A DNA stretch of 64,000 nt from Aliikangiella sp. G2MR2-5 (GCF_015687155.1 NZ_JADPQF010000001.1:372001-436000); one strand, 5' to 3'; shown: positions 36,367 to 45,423, numbered from the stretch's first letter. A program made the numbers and translations. The notes: generated by a model not told the origin, from the letters alone.

Positions 36367-37740
36367 ATGTTTAATAATCTAAGTGATCGTCTAAACCGTG
36401 TATTGAAAAAGGTTAGTGGTAAAGGACGCATTACCGAAGACAATATCAAAGCAACCCTGCGTGAAGTGCGCATGGCTCTGTTGGAAGCAGATGTTGCTTT
36501 ACCGGTAGTGAAAGACTTTATAACCAAGATCAAATATCGTGCTTTAGGTAAAGAGGTCAAATCCAGCCTGACGCCAGGTCAGGCATTCATCAAAATTGTA
36601 AACGATGAAATGATCGCTGCCATGGGTCAGGCAAATGAGTCTCTGGAGTTAAAAGCAACTCCTCCTGCAGTGGTTTTGATGGCCGGTCTACAGGGGGCGG
36701 GTAAAACAACGTCTACCGCCAAGCTGGCTCGCTACCTAATTGAGCGCGAAAAGAAGTCGGTTATGGTAGTCAGTGCTGATGTTTACCGTCCTGCAGCGAT
36801 TGATCAGCTGGAAAAAGTAGCAGAAGAAGTCGGAGCAGCTTTCTTTCCCAGTGACGTCTCGCAGAAACCAATAGATATTGCCAATGCCGCAATTAAAGAA
36901 GCGAAAAAGACTTTTGCTGATGTTTTGATTCTTGATACTGCCGGACGACTGGCGGTTGATGAAGATATGATGGATGAAATCAAAGCTTTACACGCCGCGG
37001 TGAAGCCTGCTGAAACATTGTTTGTCGTCGATAGTATGACCGGCCAGGATGCGGCAAATACTGCCAAGGCCTTCGACGAAGCCTTACCTTTGACTGGTGT
37101 GGTTTTGACTAAAGCTGATGGTGATGCGCGTGGCGGTGCGGCACTCTCTATTCGTCATATCACCGGTAAGCCAATCAAGTTTATCGGGGTTGGTGAAAAG
37201 CTGGATGCTCTTGAGCCTTTCCATCCGGAGCGTATTGCGTCGAGAATTCTCGGCATGGGCGATATGCTCTCATTGATCGAAGAAGTCGAGCGTAAAGTTG
37301 ATAAGGAAAAAGCCCAGAAACTGGCCAAAAAGGTTATTAAAGGAAAAGGGTTTGACCTCGAAGACTTCCGTGAGCAGCTGGTGCAGATGAAAAATATGGG
37401 GGGCTTGACCGGATTAATGGATAAGCTTCCCGGGATGGGTAATATCCCTCAAGCAGCAAAAGATCAGGTGAATGATAAGATGACGGTTCAAATGGAAGCC
37501 ATCATTAATTCAATGACGCCGCAGGAAAGAACGAATCCGGACTTGATAAAAGGTTCGCGAAAGCGCCGTATTGCGCTTGGCTCCGGTACCGATGTGCAGG
37601 CTGTTAATAAGCTCCTGAAGCAGTTCAAACAGATGCAGAAAATGATGAAGAAGCTCAAAGGAAAGGGTGGCATGATGAAAATGATGCGTGGCATGCAAGG
37701 AATGATGCCGGGTGGCGGAATGCCGCCAATGGGGCGTTAA
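36367..37740 (+). CDS. ffh: Signal recognition particle protein Ffh
   Basis: GTPase that with 4.5S RNA delivers membrane proteins co-translationally to FtsY and SecYEG. 457 aa, the normal length. The N domain is followed by the G domain with the P-loop GLQGAGKTTSTAKLA, then DTAGRLAVDEDMM and TKADGDARGGAALS. The methionine-rich M domain ends GMQGMMPGGGMPPMGR and contains the RNA-binding segment RKRRIALGSGTDVQAVN. It is transcribed from its own promoter and lies upstream of the rpsP operon. Confidence 0.98.
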   Translation: MFNNLSDRLNRVLKKVSGKGRITEDNIKATLREVRMALLEADVALPVVKDFITKIKYRALGKEVKSSLTPGQAFIKIVNDEMIAAMGQANESLELKATPPAVVLMAGLQGAGKTTSTAKLARYLIEREKKSVMVVSADVYRPAAIDQLEKVAEEVGAAFFPSDVSQKPIDIANAAIKEAKKTFADVLILDTAGRLAVDEDMMDEIKALHAAVKPAETLFVVDSMTGQDAANTAKAFDEALPLTGVVLTKADGDARGGAALSIRHITGKPIKFIGVGEKLDALEPFHPERIASRILGMGDMLSLIEEVERKVDKEKAQKLAKKVIKGKGFDLEDFREQLVQMKNMGGLTGLMDKLPGMGNIPQAAKDQVNDKMTVQMEAIINSMTPQERTNPDLIKGSRKRRIALGSGTDVQAVNKLLKQFKQMQKMMKKLKGKGGMMKMMRGMQGMMPGGGMPPMGR

Positions 37741-37876
37741 GTCGCTTTAAGAACGCTTTGAAATAGCAGGCTTTGATTATAAATAAGGGCAAAGCTTGCT
37801 AATTCAGTAATAAACACGAATTTTAGCTTTAAAAAGGGTTCCCAAAACAGCCTTTTAAGGATAAAATGCGCGTCCT

Positions 37877-37906
37877 TTGTGAACCGGGGCCGGTGTAGGC
37901 TATAAC
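37877..37906 (+). promoter_or_regulatory. Promoter of the rpsP-rimM-trmD-rplS operon
   Basis: TTGTGA (37877-37882), an 18-base GC-rich spacer and TATAAC (37901-37906), about 50 bases ahead of rpsP. No hairpin with a T run separates ffh from it, so some read-through from ffh is possible. Confidence 0.6.
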
Positions 37907-37959
37907 ATTTGCCAGGCTTTTCCCGGAAAAATATTAAGATTTTAGAGGAAATATAACGC

Positions 37960-38205
37960 ATGGTAACCATACGTTTAGCTCGCGGTGGCTCTAAAAAGCG
38001 CCCTTTTTACCACATGGTTGTAACTGACAAGCGTAGTTCACGTGACGGTCGATTCATCGAGCGTGTTGGTTTCTTTAACCCTGTAGCTACAGGTCAGGAA
38101 GAGCGTATTCGCGTTGACGAAGCTCGTGTTGAACACTGGCTTGGTGAAGGCGCGCAATTAAGCGACCGAGTTAAAAAGCTAATTAAAGAAAGCAAAGCTG
38201 CTTAA
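37960..38205 (+). CDS. rpsP: 30S ribosomal protein S16
   Basis: 81 aa, the full usual length. The signature [20 protein letters not shown] and the continuation [20 protein letters not shown] are diagnostic. It is the first gene of the operon rpsP-rimM-trmD-rplS, preceded by AGAGGAAA as ribosome binding site. Confidence 0.98.
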   Translation: MVTIRLARGGSKKRPFYHMVVTDKRSSRDGRFIERVGFFNPVATGQEERIRVDEARVEHWLGEGAQLSDRVKKLIKESKAA

Positions 38206-38224
38206 TTCTTCTCGACTTACCGTG

Positions 38225-38752
38225 ATGAGTGATTCTCCAGTTATTATTGGTGAAATAACTGGGGTTTTTGGCGTAAAAGGCTGGGTAAAAGTATTTTCAC
38301 ATACTGAACCTCGGATCAATATCGTCAAATATAACCCCTGGTTAATCAAGCAAGGTAAGGATTGGAAGGTTTTAAAGCTAATATCAGGGCGTAATCAGGG
38401 TAAAACCATTGTCGCTCAAATAGACGGGATTAATGACCGCGAGCAGGCCCATGCATTGATTGGGTGTAAAATCGCGATTAATCCTGACCAGCTTGAAAAG
38501 CTGGGAGAAAATGAATTTTACTGGCGTGACCTTGAAGGTTTAGATGTAGTTGACCTCGAAGGTAATGAACTCGGCAGAGTTTCTCACTTGATTGAAACTG
38601 GCGCGAATGATGTGTTAGTGGTGAAAAAGAAAGTTGAGAAAGGCCAGAAAAAACAAGAAATGATGATCCCGTATATACCGGATGATGTGATCAGGAAAAT
38701 TGACCTGGACGCGGGAATAATTACGGTAGATTGGGATGACGAGTACCTCTAG
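38225..38752 (+). CDS. rimM: 16S rRNA processing protein RimM
   Basis: 175 aa. The RimM N-domain starts [19 protein letters not shown] and the PRC-barrel C-domain contains [20 protein letters not shown] and [16 protein letters not shown]. It helps mature the 3' domain of 16S rRNA around S19. ATG 38225 is chosen over the GTG directly before it. Its end overlaps the trmD start by 17 bases, so the two are coupled. Confidence 0.96.
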   Translation: MSDSPVIIGEITGVFGVKGWVKVFSHTEPRINIVKYNPWLIKQGKDWKVLKLISGRNQGKTIVAQIDGINDREQAHALIGCKIAINPDQLEKLGENEFYWRDLEGLDVVDLEGNELGRVSHLIETGANDVLVVKKKVEKGQKKQEMMIPYIPDDVIRKIDLDAGIITVDWDDEYL

Positions 38753-39500
38753 TACTGCAATCAGGTTTACAGCTATTAGCTTGTTTCCTGAAATGTTCGA
38801 TGCAATCACTGAACAAGGTGTTGTGGGTCGAGCGATAAAGCAGGGTAAGGTCGCATTTGATTGCGTAAATCCGAGAGACTTTACCACTGATCGCCATAGA
38901 ACTGTCGATGACAGGCCCTATGGTGGTGGTCCTGGAATGCTGATGAAAGTAGAGCCTCTGGAAAAAGCCATAGGTGCGGTTAAAGCAAACCAACCTGGTT
39001 TGGTTGTTTATCTTTCTCCTCAGGGAGAAAAACTGAATCATCAGCTAGTTGAGAAGTTAAGCGAAACGCCGCATCTCATTTTATTAGCAGGACGCTACGA
39101 AGGTATTGATGAAAGACTTTTAAAACGAGAAGTCGACCTGGAAGTTTCTCTGGGGGATTTTGTTTTAAGCGGTGGCGAGTTGGCGGCAATGACTGTTATC
39201 GACTCGGTCACCAGAATGGTTCCTGGTGTTTTGGGACATTCGAGCTCAGCAGAAGAAGACTCTTTCGTTGATGGTTTGTTGGACCATCCTCACTATACGC
39301 GGCCAGAAGTATACTGCGGTGAGAAGGTTCCGGAAGTATTATTAAGCGGTGATCACCAGCGTATTGAAGATTGGCGATTACAGCAACGGTTAGGCAGAAC
39401 TTGGTTAAAAAGACCTGATTTGCTGGCCGAGAAAGAATTAACCCAAAAAGAGCAGCGTTTGCTCGAAGCGTTTCAGCTGGAACACGCTGAAAGCAAGTAA
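38736..39500 (+). CDS. trmD: tRNA (guanine37-N1)-methyltransferase
   Basis: SPOUT methyltransferase that makes m1G37 and prevents frameshifting. 254 aa. Deep trefoil-knot motifs are present: [31 protein letters not shown], and [17 protein letters not shown]. The C-terminal tRNA-binding domain ends [19 protein letters not shown]. It starts inside the end of rimM. Confidence 0.97.
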   Translation: MTSTSSTAIRFTAISLFPEMFDAITEQGVVGRAIKQGKVAFDCVNPRDFTTDRHRTVDDRPYGGGPGMLMKVEPLEKAIGAVKANQPGLVVYLSPQGEKLNHQLVEKLSETPHLILLAGRYEGIDERLLKREVDLEVSLGDFVLSGGELAAMTVIDSVTRMVPGVLGHSSSAEEDSFVDGLLDHPHYTRPEVYCGEKVPEVLLSGDHQRIEDWRLQQRLGRTWLKRPDLLAEKELTQKEQRLLEAFQLEHAESK

Positions 39501-39543
39501 GAATTTTTAAACTTTAAGTATTGAACAAAACCAGGAGTGAACA

Positions 39544-39900
39544 ATGAGTAAAATAATTGATCAGCTGGAACAGGAACAAATGAGTAAAGAGATCCCTGAA
39601 TTTGCACCAGGTGATACTGTCGTTGTTCAGGTGAAGGTAAAAGAAGGTGACCGTGAGCGTCTTCAGGCTTTTGAAGGTGTTGTTATTGCGGTTAAAAATC
39701 GTGGTTTGAACTCTTCTTTCACAGTAAGAAAAATTTCTTACGGCGAAGGTGTTGAGCGTGTTTTCCAAACCTACAGCCCAATGGTTGACAGCATTACTGT
39801 TAAGCGTCGTGGTGACGTTCGCCAAGCTAAACTTTACTACCTACGTGAGCGTAGTGGTAAGTCTGCTCGAATCAAAGAGAAGCTTGACGTTAAAAAGTAA
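39544..39900 (+). CDS. rplS: 50S ribosomal protein L19
   Basis: 118 aa. Typical sequence: [79 protein letters not shown]. Last gene of the rpsP operon, preceded by CAGGAGTG as ribosome binding site and followed by a strong terminator. Confidence 0.98.
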   Translation: MSKIIDQLEQEQMSKEIPEFAPGDTVVVQVKVKEGDRERLQAFEGVVIAVKNRGLNSSFTVRKISYGEGVERVFQTYSPMVDSITVKRRGDVRQAKLYYLRERSGKSARIKEKLDVKK

Positions 39901-39916
39901 GCTTAAGTTTACTGTG

Positions 39917-39943
39917 AAAAAGGCGCCTTTGTGGCGCCTTTTT
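39917..39943 (+). terminator. Rho-independent terminator of the rpsP-rplS operon
   Basis: AAAAAGGCGCC / GGCGCCTTTTT stem around a TTTGT loop, 17 bases after the rplS stop. The A and T runs make it effective on both strands. Confidence 0.92.
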
Positions 39944-40081
39944 GTTTTGATTGCCGGAGTAAATTTGCTATACCTTGGTACTACATAGCTTCTTACTAGA
40001 TAATCCATTATATAGTAATCTAATGGAATCGGGTCTTTGAAGGGAGTCGATTGAATATGTTGAGACTTATTAAGGTTGATC

Positions 40082-40130
40082 AAACATTTGAGAAAGACGT
40101 GAAAACAATGCGTGTCTTTATTAAGCGTTA
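40082..40130 (+). repeat. attC-like recombination hairpin 1 (candidate)
   Basis: The site ends in AAGCGTTA and begins AAAC. The inner arms AGAAAGAC (40091-40098) and GTCTTTAT (40114-40121) pair with one mismatch; outside them is an unpaired spacer and then the outer AAAC/GTTA pair. This resembles the R-spacer-L plan of integron attC sites, but the left R box is degenerate and the length (49 bases) is short. It lies 18 bases before a small secreted gene. Confidence 0.35.
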
Positions 40131-40148
40131 TATTATTTAGGAAAAAAA

Positions 40149-40469
40149 ATGAAATATATAATTTTTGCAATATTATCATCTATATCAGTAAGTCTTTTGG
40201 CTGCAGAAACTAGCGTTAAAGGGAAGATCACTGGCTATTACACTGGTTGGGGTTCGGATACGGTCCGGGTAAGAATAGAGGGCGCTACGTATGCAGAAAG
40301 TGATTGTCCGGTAAAGGACGGTTATATGACTTCTGAGTCTGATAATAAAGGCTTTAAAACTCATACTTCAGCTTTACTCGCAGCTTATATGAGTGGCAAG
40401 TCAGTCAGTATTGTAGTTGAAGGCTGTGTGAACTCTCGGCCACGCATATGGGGTGTGTATATAGATTAA
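40149..40469 (+). CDS. Small secreted orphan protein
   Basis: 106 aa. The signal peptide is IIFAILSSISVSLLAAE. The mature ~88 residues form a small beta-rich domain (VKGKITGYYTGWGSDTVRVR) with two cysteines (SDCPV and EGCVNS), probably a disulphide. Family not recognised. It begins 18 bases after an attC-like hairpin and is followed by its own terminator, so it looks like the first gene of a possible integron cassette. Neighbours are similarly small and unrelated. Confidence 0.65.
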   Translation: MKYIIFAILSSISVSLLAAETSVKGKITGYYTGWGSDTVRVRIEGATYAESDCPVKDGYMTSESDNKGFKTHTSALLAAYMSGKSVSIVVEGCVNSRPRIWGVYID

Positions 40470-40509
40470 ATTATAGCAAAGTCATCGTTCTGGATAGTTT
40501 TTACATTGG

Positions 40510-40545
40510 CAGACTAAATGGTGCAGTTTAATCTAGTCTGTTTTT
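40510..40545 (+). terminator. Rho-independent terminator after the small secreted gene
   Basis: CAGACTA (40510-40516) pairs with TAGTCTG (40534-40540) and is followed by TTTTT. The loop is large (17 bases). Confidence 0.6.
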
Positions 40546-40558
40546 GTAAGGTGCAAAG

Positions 40559-40833
40559 ATGTGCTCAAAAAAACAAACAATAAATAATAATCGACCATCA
40601 GATTTAGTAGAAAACTAGGTATCTTTGAGTTCTTATATAACTGGGCGTGTCATAAAGACAGTGGTGAACTTGATGGGGATAGTAGTGGTAGATTTCAGTT
40701 CGAGTTTAACTACTATGACGTTAAAGATTATGAAGCTGTAACATGTATGGTCGAAAAAATATTTCAGAAAAATTATCCAAAGCTTACTTATACGATTTCT
40801 AAGGAGTATCAAGTAAAGTATGTAAAGCTCTAA
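40559..40833 (+). pseudogene. Small orphan gene broken by a one-base loss in an A run
   Basis: ATG 40559 has a good ribosome binding site (AAGGTG) and opens a frame (MCSKKQTINNNRPSDLVE) that stops at 40616-40618. In the -1 frame, directly from the A4 run at 40611-40614, a coding-like sequence continues (LGIFEFLYNWACHKDSGELD, then FEFNYYDVKDYEAV) to TAA 40831-40833. One extra A would give an unbroken 91 aa protein. The stop lies inside the second attC-like site, as is common in cassettes. I do not recognise the family. Either a recent mutation or a sequencing error in the run would explain it. Confidence 0.62.
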
Positions 40834-40888
40834 CAAGGATTAAAGATTGATTCGGCTAAAAAGCAGCCTCACAATTTAATAAGCGTTA
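40831..40888 (+). repeat. attC-like recombination site 2 (candidate)
   Basis: 58 bases starting TAACAAGG and ending AAGCGTTA, the same termini as Vibrio-type attC (VCR) sites. The arms pair as TAAC/GTTA, then a 4-base unpaired spacer (AAGG against AAGC), then ATTAAA (40839-40844) with TTTAAT (40875-40880). A further inner stem is GGCT/AGCC. This is the expected R-spacer-L architecture with imperfect inner pairing. No integrase gene is in the window. Confidence 0.5.
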
Positions 40889-40900
40889 TTTTTACTAAAT

Positions 40901-41335
40901 ATGAAATATCTAACCCAGACACTGCTTTTCTTTTTATCCTTGAATGTGTATTCACTTGAAGTCGTCGTTTTCGATAAGATAATTGAATTGAGTTCGGATT
41001 CATGCGTTTTGGTTACAAATCATAAGAAAGTAAACCTTAAATCGAGACTGGACTGTTACTTCGACGATGTAGGTACTTTCGCGCTATTTATTGATCACGA
41101 ATGTCGAATTGACTATCTGTTGAACGCTGTAGATGAGCCTGCAGAAAAGGTAAACATAGATTTAATAGAGAAAGGAGTTCAATATCTAGAGTTTCATCTG
41201 AAAGATCGCAATAAAGGAACTCCAATATTTGCAAGAGTTATCAGGGATGATAATAATTGTCTTATTGTCACAGGCGTTTCCTCCAAAGCTATAAGTGATA
41301 GGACAAAGTCACTATGGTTTGATAGTGAAAAATAA
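40901..41335 (+). CDS. Secreted orphan protein
   Basis: 144 aa with a signal peptide (MKYLTQTLLFFLSLNVYS). The mature part is beta-rich and contains four cysteines (DSCVL, LDCYF, HECRI, NNCLI), likely two disulphides. Family not recognised. It begins 12 bases after the GCGTTA of attC-like site 2; the upstream sequence and the MKY start resemble those of the gene at 40149. No attC-like site is visible downstream of it. Confidence 0.62.
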   Translation: MKYLTQTLLFFLSLNVYSLEVVVFDKIIELSSDSCVLVTNHKKVNLKSRLDCYFDDVGTFALFIDHECRIDYLLNAVDEPAEKVNIDLIEKGVQYLEFHLKDRNKGTPIFARVIRDDNNCLIVTGVSSKAISDRTKSLWFDSEK

Positions 41336-41620
41336 AAAGTATTAGTTGAGAGAGATTCGTTCCTCACTCTGAACTAGCACCACTTTAGTGGATAGTCTAT
41401 TTACTTAAAACCACTGGAGTAGCGACATAAATTATCAAAAAGGTTCTCGCAACAGAAATCTTTAATTTGTATTATCATATTTTGAAGTTGAGCCAGATTC
41501 GCTGAAGGGAAATTTAGCTAAAATTTCCTGCGTGTTTAATGACAGCTGTTTATGCTCTCTCAGTTTTTAGCAACCATACATAGTAAACTAGTGATAAGAG
41601 CTTAAAAATAAGAGAAGATT

Positions 41621-42655
41621 ATGAAGATAACAAGGAAGAATCTGGATGATGCGGTCAGCGAAAATATTATTTCGTCAGATCAAGCAGAGAAACTGATATC
41701 ATTTTTGGAAAGTCAACCAAACACAGCACCTAGTTTTGACTTTACTCATGTCCTTTATTATCTAGGCGGACTAATCGCAATAGGCGCAATGACTCTGTTT
41801 ATGACTCTTGGTTGGGAAACTTTCGGCGGGGCGGGAATATTGGTTACGTCAATAGTCTACGCCATTATTGGGTTAAAATTAACACAAATTCTCGATCGAA
41901 AAGGCTATTATATTCCCGCGGGTATTTGTGCCACTTTTGTGGTGGCGTTAACACCTCTGGCCATTTATGGTTTCGAACAAATGCTAGGCTTATGGCCTGA
42001 TGACACGGTCTACCGTGATTACCATCGATATGTAAAATGGCATTGGTTATACATGGAGCTAGGCACACTAGCGGTCGGTGCTATCATTGCCTGGAAATAC
42101 AAATATCCTTTCTTGATGATGCCGATCGCGGTAACACTCTGGTATTTAACGATGGATATCACCGCAATCATCACTGGTGGTGATTTCGATTGGGAGCTTA
42201 GGAAGCTTGTGTCAATGTATAGTGGTCTGCTGATGATAGGCCTGGCTTTCTGGGTCGATGTCAGATCAAGGAATAAAGCTGATTACGCTTTCTGGTTATA
42301 TATTTTTGGCGTAATTGCATTCTGGGGTGGAATGTCGATGCAGCATTCTGATAGTGAATTATCCAAGTTTATCTACTTCAGTATTAATTTAATTATGATT
42401 GGAGTGGGAGTGGTTTTGATTCGTAGAGTTTTTGTTGTGTTTGGTGCGCTGGGGAGCTGCGGATATCTGGGATACCTTGCATCAAGCGTATTCGAGGATA
42501 GCTGGCTATTTCCTATTTCATTAACAGCAATCGGTTTTATTGTAATTTATTTAGGAATTCTCTGGCAAAAACATGAGAAATCACTGACTTTTAAAATGCG
42601 CAAAGCTCTACCTACGCCAATTAAAGAGCTATTGGAAGCTAAGCAAAGAGGTTAG
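41621..42655 (+). CDS. Multi-pass membrane protein of the DUF2157 kind
   Basis: 344 aa. A short soluble N-terminus (ITRKNLDDAVSENIISSDQA, with the AEKLISFL helix) precedes about nine hydrophobic segments, beginning VLYYLGGLIAIGAMTLFMTL. The N-terminal helix followed by a chain of membrane segments fits DUF2157-like proteins, whose function is not known. It is a free-standing gene in the accessory stretch; a small inverted repeat TTAGTC/GACTAA (42652-42669) overlaps its stop. Confidence 0.68.
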   Translation: MKITRKNLDDAVSENIISSDQAEKLISFLESQPNTAPSFDFTHVLYYLGGLIAIGAMTLFMTLGWETFGGAGILVTSIVYAIIGLKLTQILDRKGYYIPAGICATFVVALTPLAIYGFEQMLGLWPDDTVYRDYHRYVKWHWLYMELGTLAVGAIIAWKYKYPFLMMPIAVTLWYLTMDITAIITGGDFDWELRKLVSMYSGLLMIGLAFWVDVRSRNKADYAFWLYIFGVIAFWGGMSMQHSDSELSKFIYFSINLIMIGVGVVLIRRVFVVFGALGSCGYLGYLASSVFEDSWLFPISLTAIGFIVIYLGILWQKHEKSLTFKMRKALPTPIKELLEAKQRG

Positions 42656-42763
42656 TCTTTTCTGACTAAAGTTAGCATATTTCGTTCCTGAGGCTCCGCT
42701 AATTTTTTCTACCGCTTAACGAAACACTTACTTGAAAAGTTAACTTAATTCCGGAGCAATTTA

Positions 42764-43753
42764 ATGTCCAAATGGCATGCATTTAAAGAGGGGATTCAGG
42801 ATGAATTTAAATCCCCATTTAAGCACCTCAATCCTCCAGCTTGTGATGAAGAGATTCAATCTATAGCGCAACGAATAGGGTGTAACATGCCCAAAGAATT
42901 TATTGAGTTATATAAAGACTGCAATGGTGAAAACGATGAAGGTTTAGGTATTGGGTTCGGATTGCGGCTATTGTCAATTCAAGAAATACATTCGGAGATG
43001 GATAGCTGGGATGAAATCATTGCTGACGGAATGGAAGACTTTAATGATGAATGTAAGTCAACACCCAGGAATGCTATCCAGCTGGCATATGCTAATCATA
43101 AATGGGTACCTGTTTTTTCTGATGGCGCTGGTAACTTTTTGGGCATGGATTTTGACCCAGGTCCTAAAGGGAAAGCGGGACAAATAATTAATTTTGGTAG
43201 AGATGAAGAAGCAAAAAGGGTTATATCAAAAACACTGGGCAGTCTATTTACCCTTATGCTGGGATTGAGTAAAAAGGACTATGCAGGATTAAATGACAAT
43301 GGCAGCTTTCATGTTGCCGAGATGCACTTTATAGATGCAGTCAAATCAGCGAATAAACTGGATCTAATTGTCGCAAAACGTTCACCCGATTATGGTTGTT
43401 TTTCGGTATGGATGTGTCCGAATTCATTAAGTTCGCTTCCTGATAATTACTTTGATAGTAATGTGCAAGATGAAATTAACTTCTACAAGGATTTCAATGT
43501 CTCAACAGAAGATGCTGTTAGTGTAAGTCGTTCGATGATGCAGGATGGTTGCGTGGGCGATATTGAAGAGCGATTGAAGTTTGAAATGTATATTGACAAG
43601 TATAAAGAGAAACTTCTTGAAGCCTGTAATAAAGCCAATATTTCTCAAACAAGCGTAGTTTTGATGATAAAGGATTATAATTATGAATTACGCCAGAATA
43701 ATATTAGGGAGAGAAACGGCGTTTTATTTTTGGGAGCCTATAAGGTTTACTAG
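42764..43753 (+). CDS. SMI1/KNR4-domain protein with an unknown C-terminal domain
   Basis: 329 aa. Residues ~1-165 are a SMI1/KNR4 domain: PPACDEEIQSIAQRIGCNMP, EFIELYKDCNGEN, then HKWVPVFSDGAGNFLGMDFD and GQIINFGRD. In bacteria this superfamily holds many immunity proteins of polymorphic and contact-dependent toxins. The C-terminal ~130 residues (from about SANKLDLIVAKRSPDYGC) are not recognised and may be a second domain. No toxin gene is adjacent, so it would be an orphan immunity-like gene. No signal peptide; cytoplasmic. Confidence 0.75.
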   Translation: MSKWHAFKEGIQDEFKSPFKHLNPPACDEEIQSIAQRIGCNMPKEFIELYKDCNGENDEGLGIGFGLRLLSIQEIHSEMDSWDEIIADGMEDFNDECKSTPRNAIQLAYANHKWVPVFSDGAGNFLGMDFDPGPKGKAGQIINFGRDEEAKRVISKTLGSLFTLMLGLSKKDYAGLNDNGSFHVAEMHFIDAVKSANKLDLIVAKRSPDYGCFSVWMCPNSLSSLPDNYFDSNVQDEINFYKDFNVSTEDAVSVSRSMMQDGCVGDIEERLKFEMYIDKYKEKLLEACNKANISQTSVVLMIKDYNYELRQNNIRERNGVLFLGAYKVY

Positions 43754-43844
43754 GGGCTTCGAAACAAATAATCAGGTTTAAAATTCATCATGGCATACAG
43801 AGTGTGGAACCTTCTTGATAAATTTTTACAGGAATAGATAAAAA

Positions 43845-44147
43845 ATGAAAAGCATAAAAAGCTTACTTTTCGTTATATTATTTGCGGCAGTACCATCAGC
43901 TAGTGCATGTGACTTATGGGTTGGTCTGGATGAACATGGAAAACTCGTTGTTAATCTATCTGGAGAACCTTACGAATGTGGATCTGATATAGATGAAAAA
44001 GAGCATATTGCTTCCGTGTGTAAAGACTCCTTAGCGACAGAAATAGCTGAAAATAAGTCTAGCTTAAATAGAAGCAAATTTGTAAATGCGTGCAAAGAAT
44101 GGTTGAAACAGTACCAAAAAGCTTCGAAAAAAAATACTGCAGAGTAA
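43845..44147 (+). CDS. Small secreted protein
   Basis: 100 aa. The signal peptide is SLLFVILFAAVPSASACD. The mature ~80 residues are charged, with four cysteines (ACDLW, YECGS, SVCKD, NACKE), which suggests a disulphide-rich periplasmic peptide or extracellular effector. Family not recognised. It precedes the gene at 44186 by 38 bases on the same strand. Confidence 0.55.
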   Translation: MKSIKSLLFVILFAAVPSASACDLWVGLDEHGKLVVNLSGEPYECGSDIDEKEHIASVCKDSLATEIAENKSSLNRSKFVNACKEWLKQYQKASKKNTAE

Positions 44148-44185
44148 GAATGCCATAGGCAGATTATTGGAGTGTTGTTGACGCT

Positions 44186-44554
44186 ATGAAAGTTGAAGGG
44201 ATTTATAGATCTAAAAGCATGTGTGATCCTCGACGGGGACCCTCCAGTTACTGGCATTATCTAGTATTGCTAAAATCTGGAGAGGCTTATTTGACTACAG
44301 AATCATCCTCACCTGAAGAGATTGCTGAGCTCGAAAAATCAGAATTTTTTACCTCTGGCAACTATAAGTTATTCTTGAGCAGGCTGAGTTTGAATTTATA
44401 CCGAACATATAAAATCGAACAAGATGTGATCGAAGAAACTAAGGTTGATTACTACCAGTTTAAAGGCAAGTTCAAGAATAATCAGTTAACGCTTAAACAT
44501 CTTGATCCTGATGACTGGGAATCCTATTCCGGTATTTACGAAAAAGTAGGATAA
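44186..44554 (+). CDS. Small cytoplasmic protein of unknown function
   Basis: 122 aa, with no signal peptide. A beta-rich pattern (YWHYLVLLKSGEAYLTTES, VDYYQFKGKFKNNQLTLKHL) suggests a small barrel fold. No catalytic motif. It lies 38 bases after the small secreted gene; the pair could be a co-transcribed effector and partner, but this is only position. Confidence 0.55.
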   Translation: MKVEGIYRSKSMCDPRRGPSSYWHYLVLLKSGEAYLTTESSSPEEIAELEKSEFFTSGNYKLFLSRLSLNLYRTYKIEQDVIEETKVDYYQFKGKFKNNQLTLKHLDPDDWESYSGIYEKVG

Positions 44555-44672
44555 ATTTTTTACAGATTAAAAATGATAGTGCGGCTTTAAAGTACACTGT
44601 ATTTTAATAAAACTTTTTATCCGACTAAAACTGTGTATCAAAGCACAGATAGCAAAGAGCAGGAGAGAGTCT

Positions 44673-44963
44673 GTGATAATAAGAGTATTTAGAGTAAAAG
44701 TTCAAAAGGAGTCCTCGAAGGCATTTGAGAGGGACTTTGAAAGCATATCTGTACCTCTTGTTAAATCACAAACAGGTGTTATTTCTGTTGAATTTGGGAG
44801 AGCTCTGAGCGACTTTGATAATGAATACATCATGATTAGTCATTGGTCTGATATTGACTCTCTAAAGCAATTTGCTGGTGATTCCTGGCAACAGGCTATG
44901 ATTCCACATGGTATGGAACAATACATAAAGGAGTGTTGGGTTTATCACTATGAATCAGAATAA
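44673..44963 (+). CDS. Antibiotic-biosynthesis-monooxygenase (ABM) fold protein
   Basis: 96 aa from a GTG start with CAGGAGAG upstream. It shows the ABM dimeric alpha-beta barrel pattern: IIRVFRVKVQKESSKAFERD, a strand with TGVISVEFGRAL, and EYIMISHWSDIDSLKQFAGD with the SW of the second strand. Members include quinol monooxygenases and haem-degrading IsdG-like enzymes, but most small members are of unknown role. Last gene of the accessory stretch. Confidence 0.75.
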   Translation: MIIRVFRVKVQKESSKAFERDFESISVPLVKSQTGVISVEFGRALSDFDNEYIMISHWSDIDSLKQFAGDSWQQAMIPHGMEQYIKECWVYHYESE

Positions 44964-45001
44964 ACCCGATAACCTGATCGAAACATTGAATTCTGATGTC
45001 A

Positions 45002-45373
45002 TCATGCGGCCACTTTTCCTTCTTCGCAAGATTCTTTTTTAAATGAAGTAAGCGAGCTGTCACTCTCCGGCTTTGTATGATTTTTTTCTATACTGGCGTT
45101 AAAAGGTTGCGGCACCATGTTATCCGGGGCTTCTAACTCGTTTGTTATTGCTTGCTCAAGAGTCCTTTCTAGACAAAAAACTCTTTGTTTCAATTCTGCT
45201 GTCCAGCCAAAACTGCCAACAGTCTCCAATAGTAATAAAGGAATCAGAATCAGACCGGTAATAGGGGAGTTTAAAGATACTCCGCTTTCGATTAACTGAT
45301 TGGCGATAATCAGAATAATGGTTAGCTTAATGAGCGCTAACCAACCTTCGAACGACAGAATCAGATTTCTCAT
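45002..45373 (-). CDS. Small two-segment membrane protein
   Basis: 123 aa. Two hydrophobic segments (LALIKLTIILIIANQLI and TGLILIPLLLLETVG) precede a Glu-rich, Ser-rich C-terminal tail of ~60 residues with no recognised domain. It is divergent from the GlxA-type regulator, with a 124-base shared promoter region. Function unknown. Confidence 0.55.
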   Translation of the reverse strand: MRNLILSFEGWLALIKLTIILIIANQLIESGVSLNSPITGLILIPLLLLETVGSFGWTAELKQRVFCLERTLEQAITNELEAPDNMVPQPFNASIEKNHTKPESDSSLTSFKKESCEEGKVAA

Positions 45374-45423
45374 GACTTTCTCCTTATCTGAGTGGATAAA
45401 TCCAGTCTACGCCGCCGCGACAC

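Noticed and set aside
41336-44963. Further attC sites between the accessory genes
   Set aside because: I searched the gaps for TAAC...GCGTTA pairs and found none; only short TTAAC/GTTAA palindromes such as near 42717-42745 occur, which are too small.
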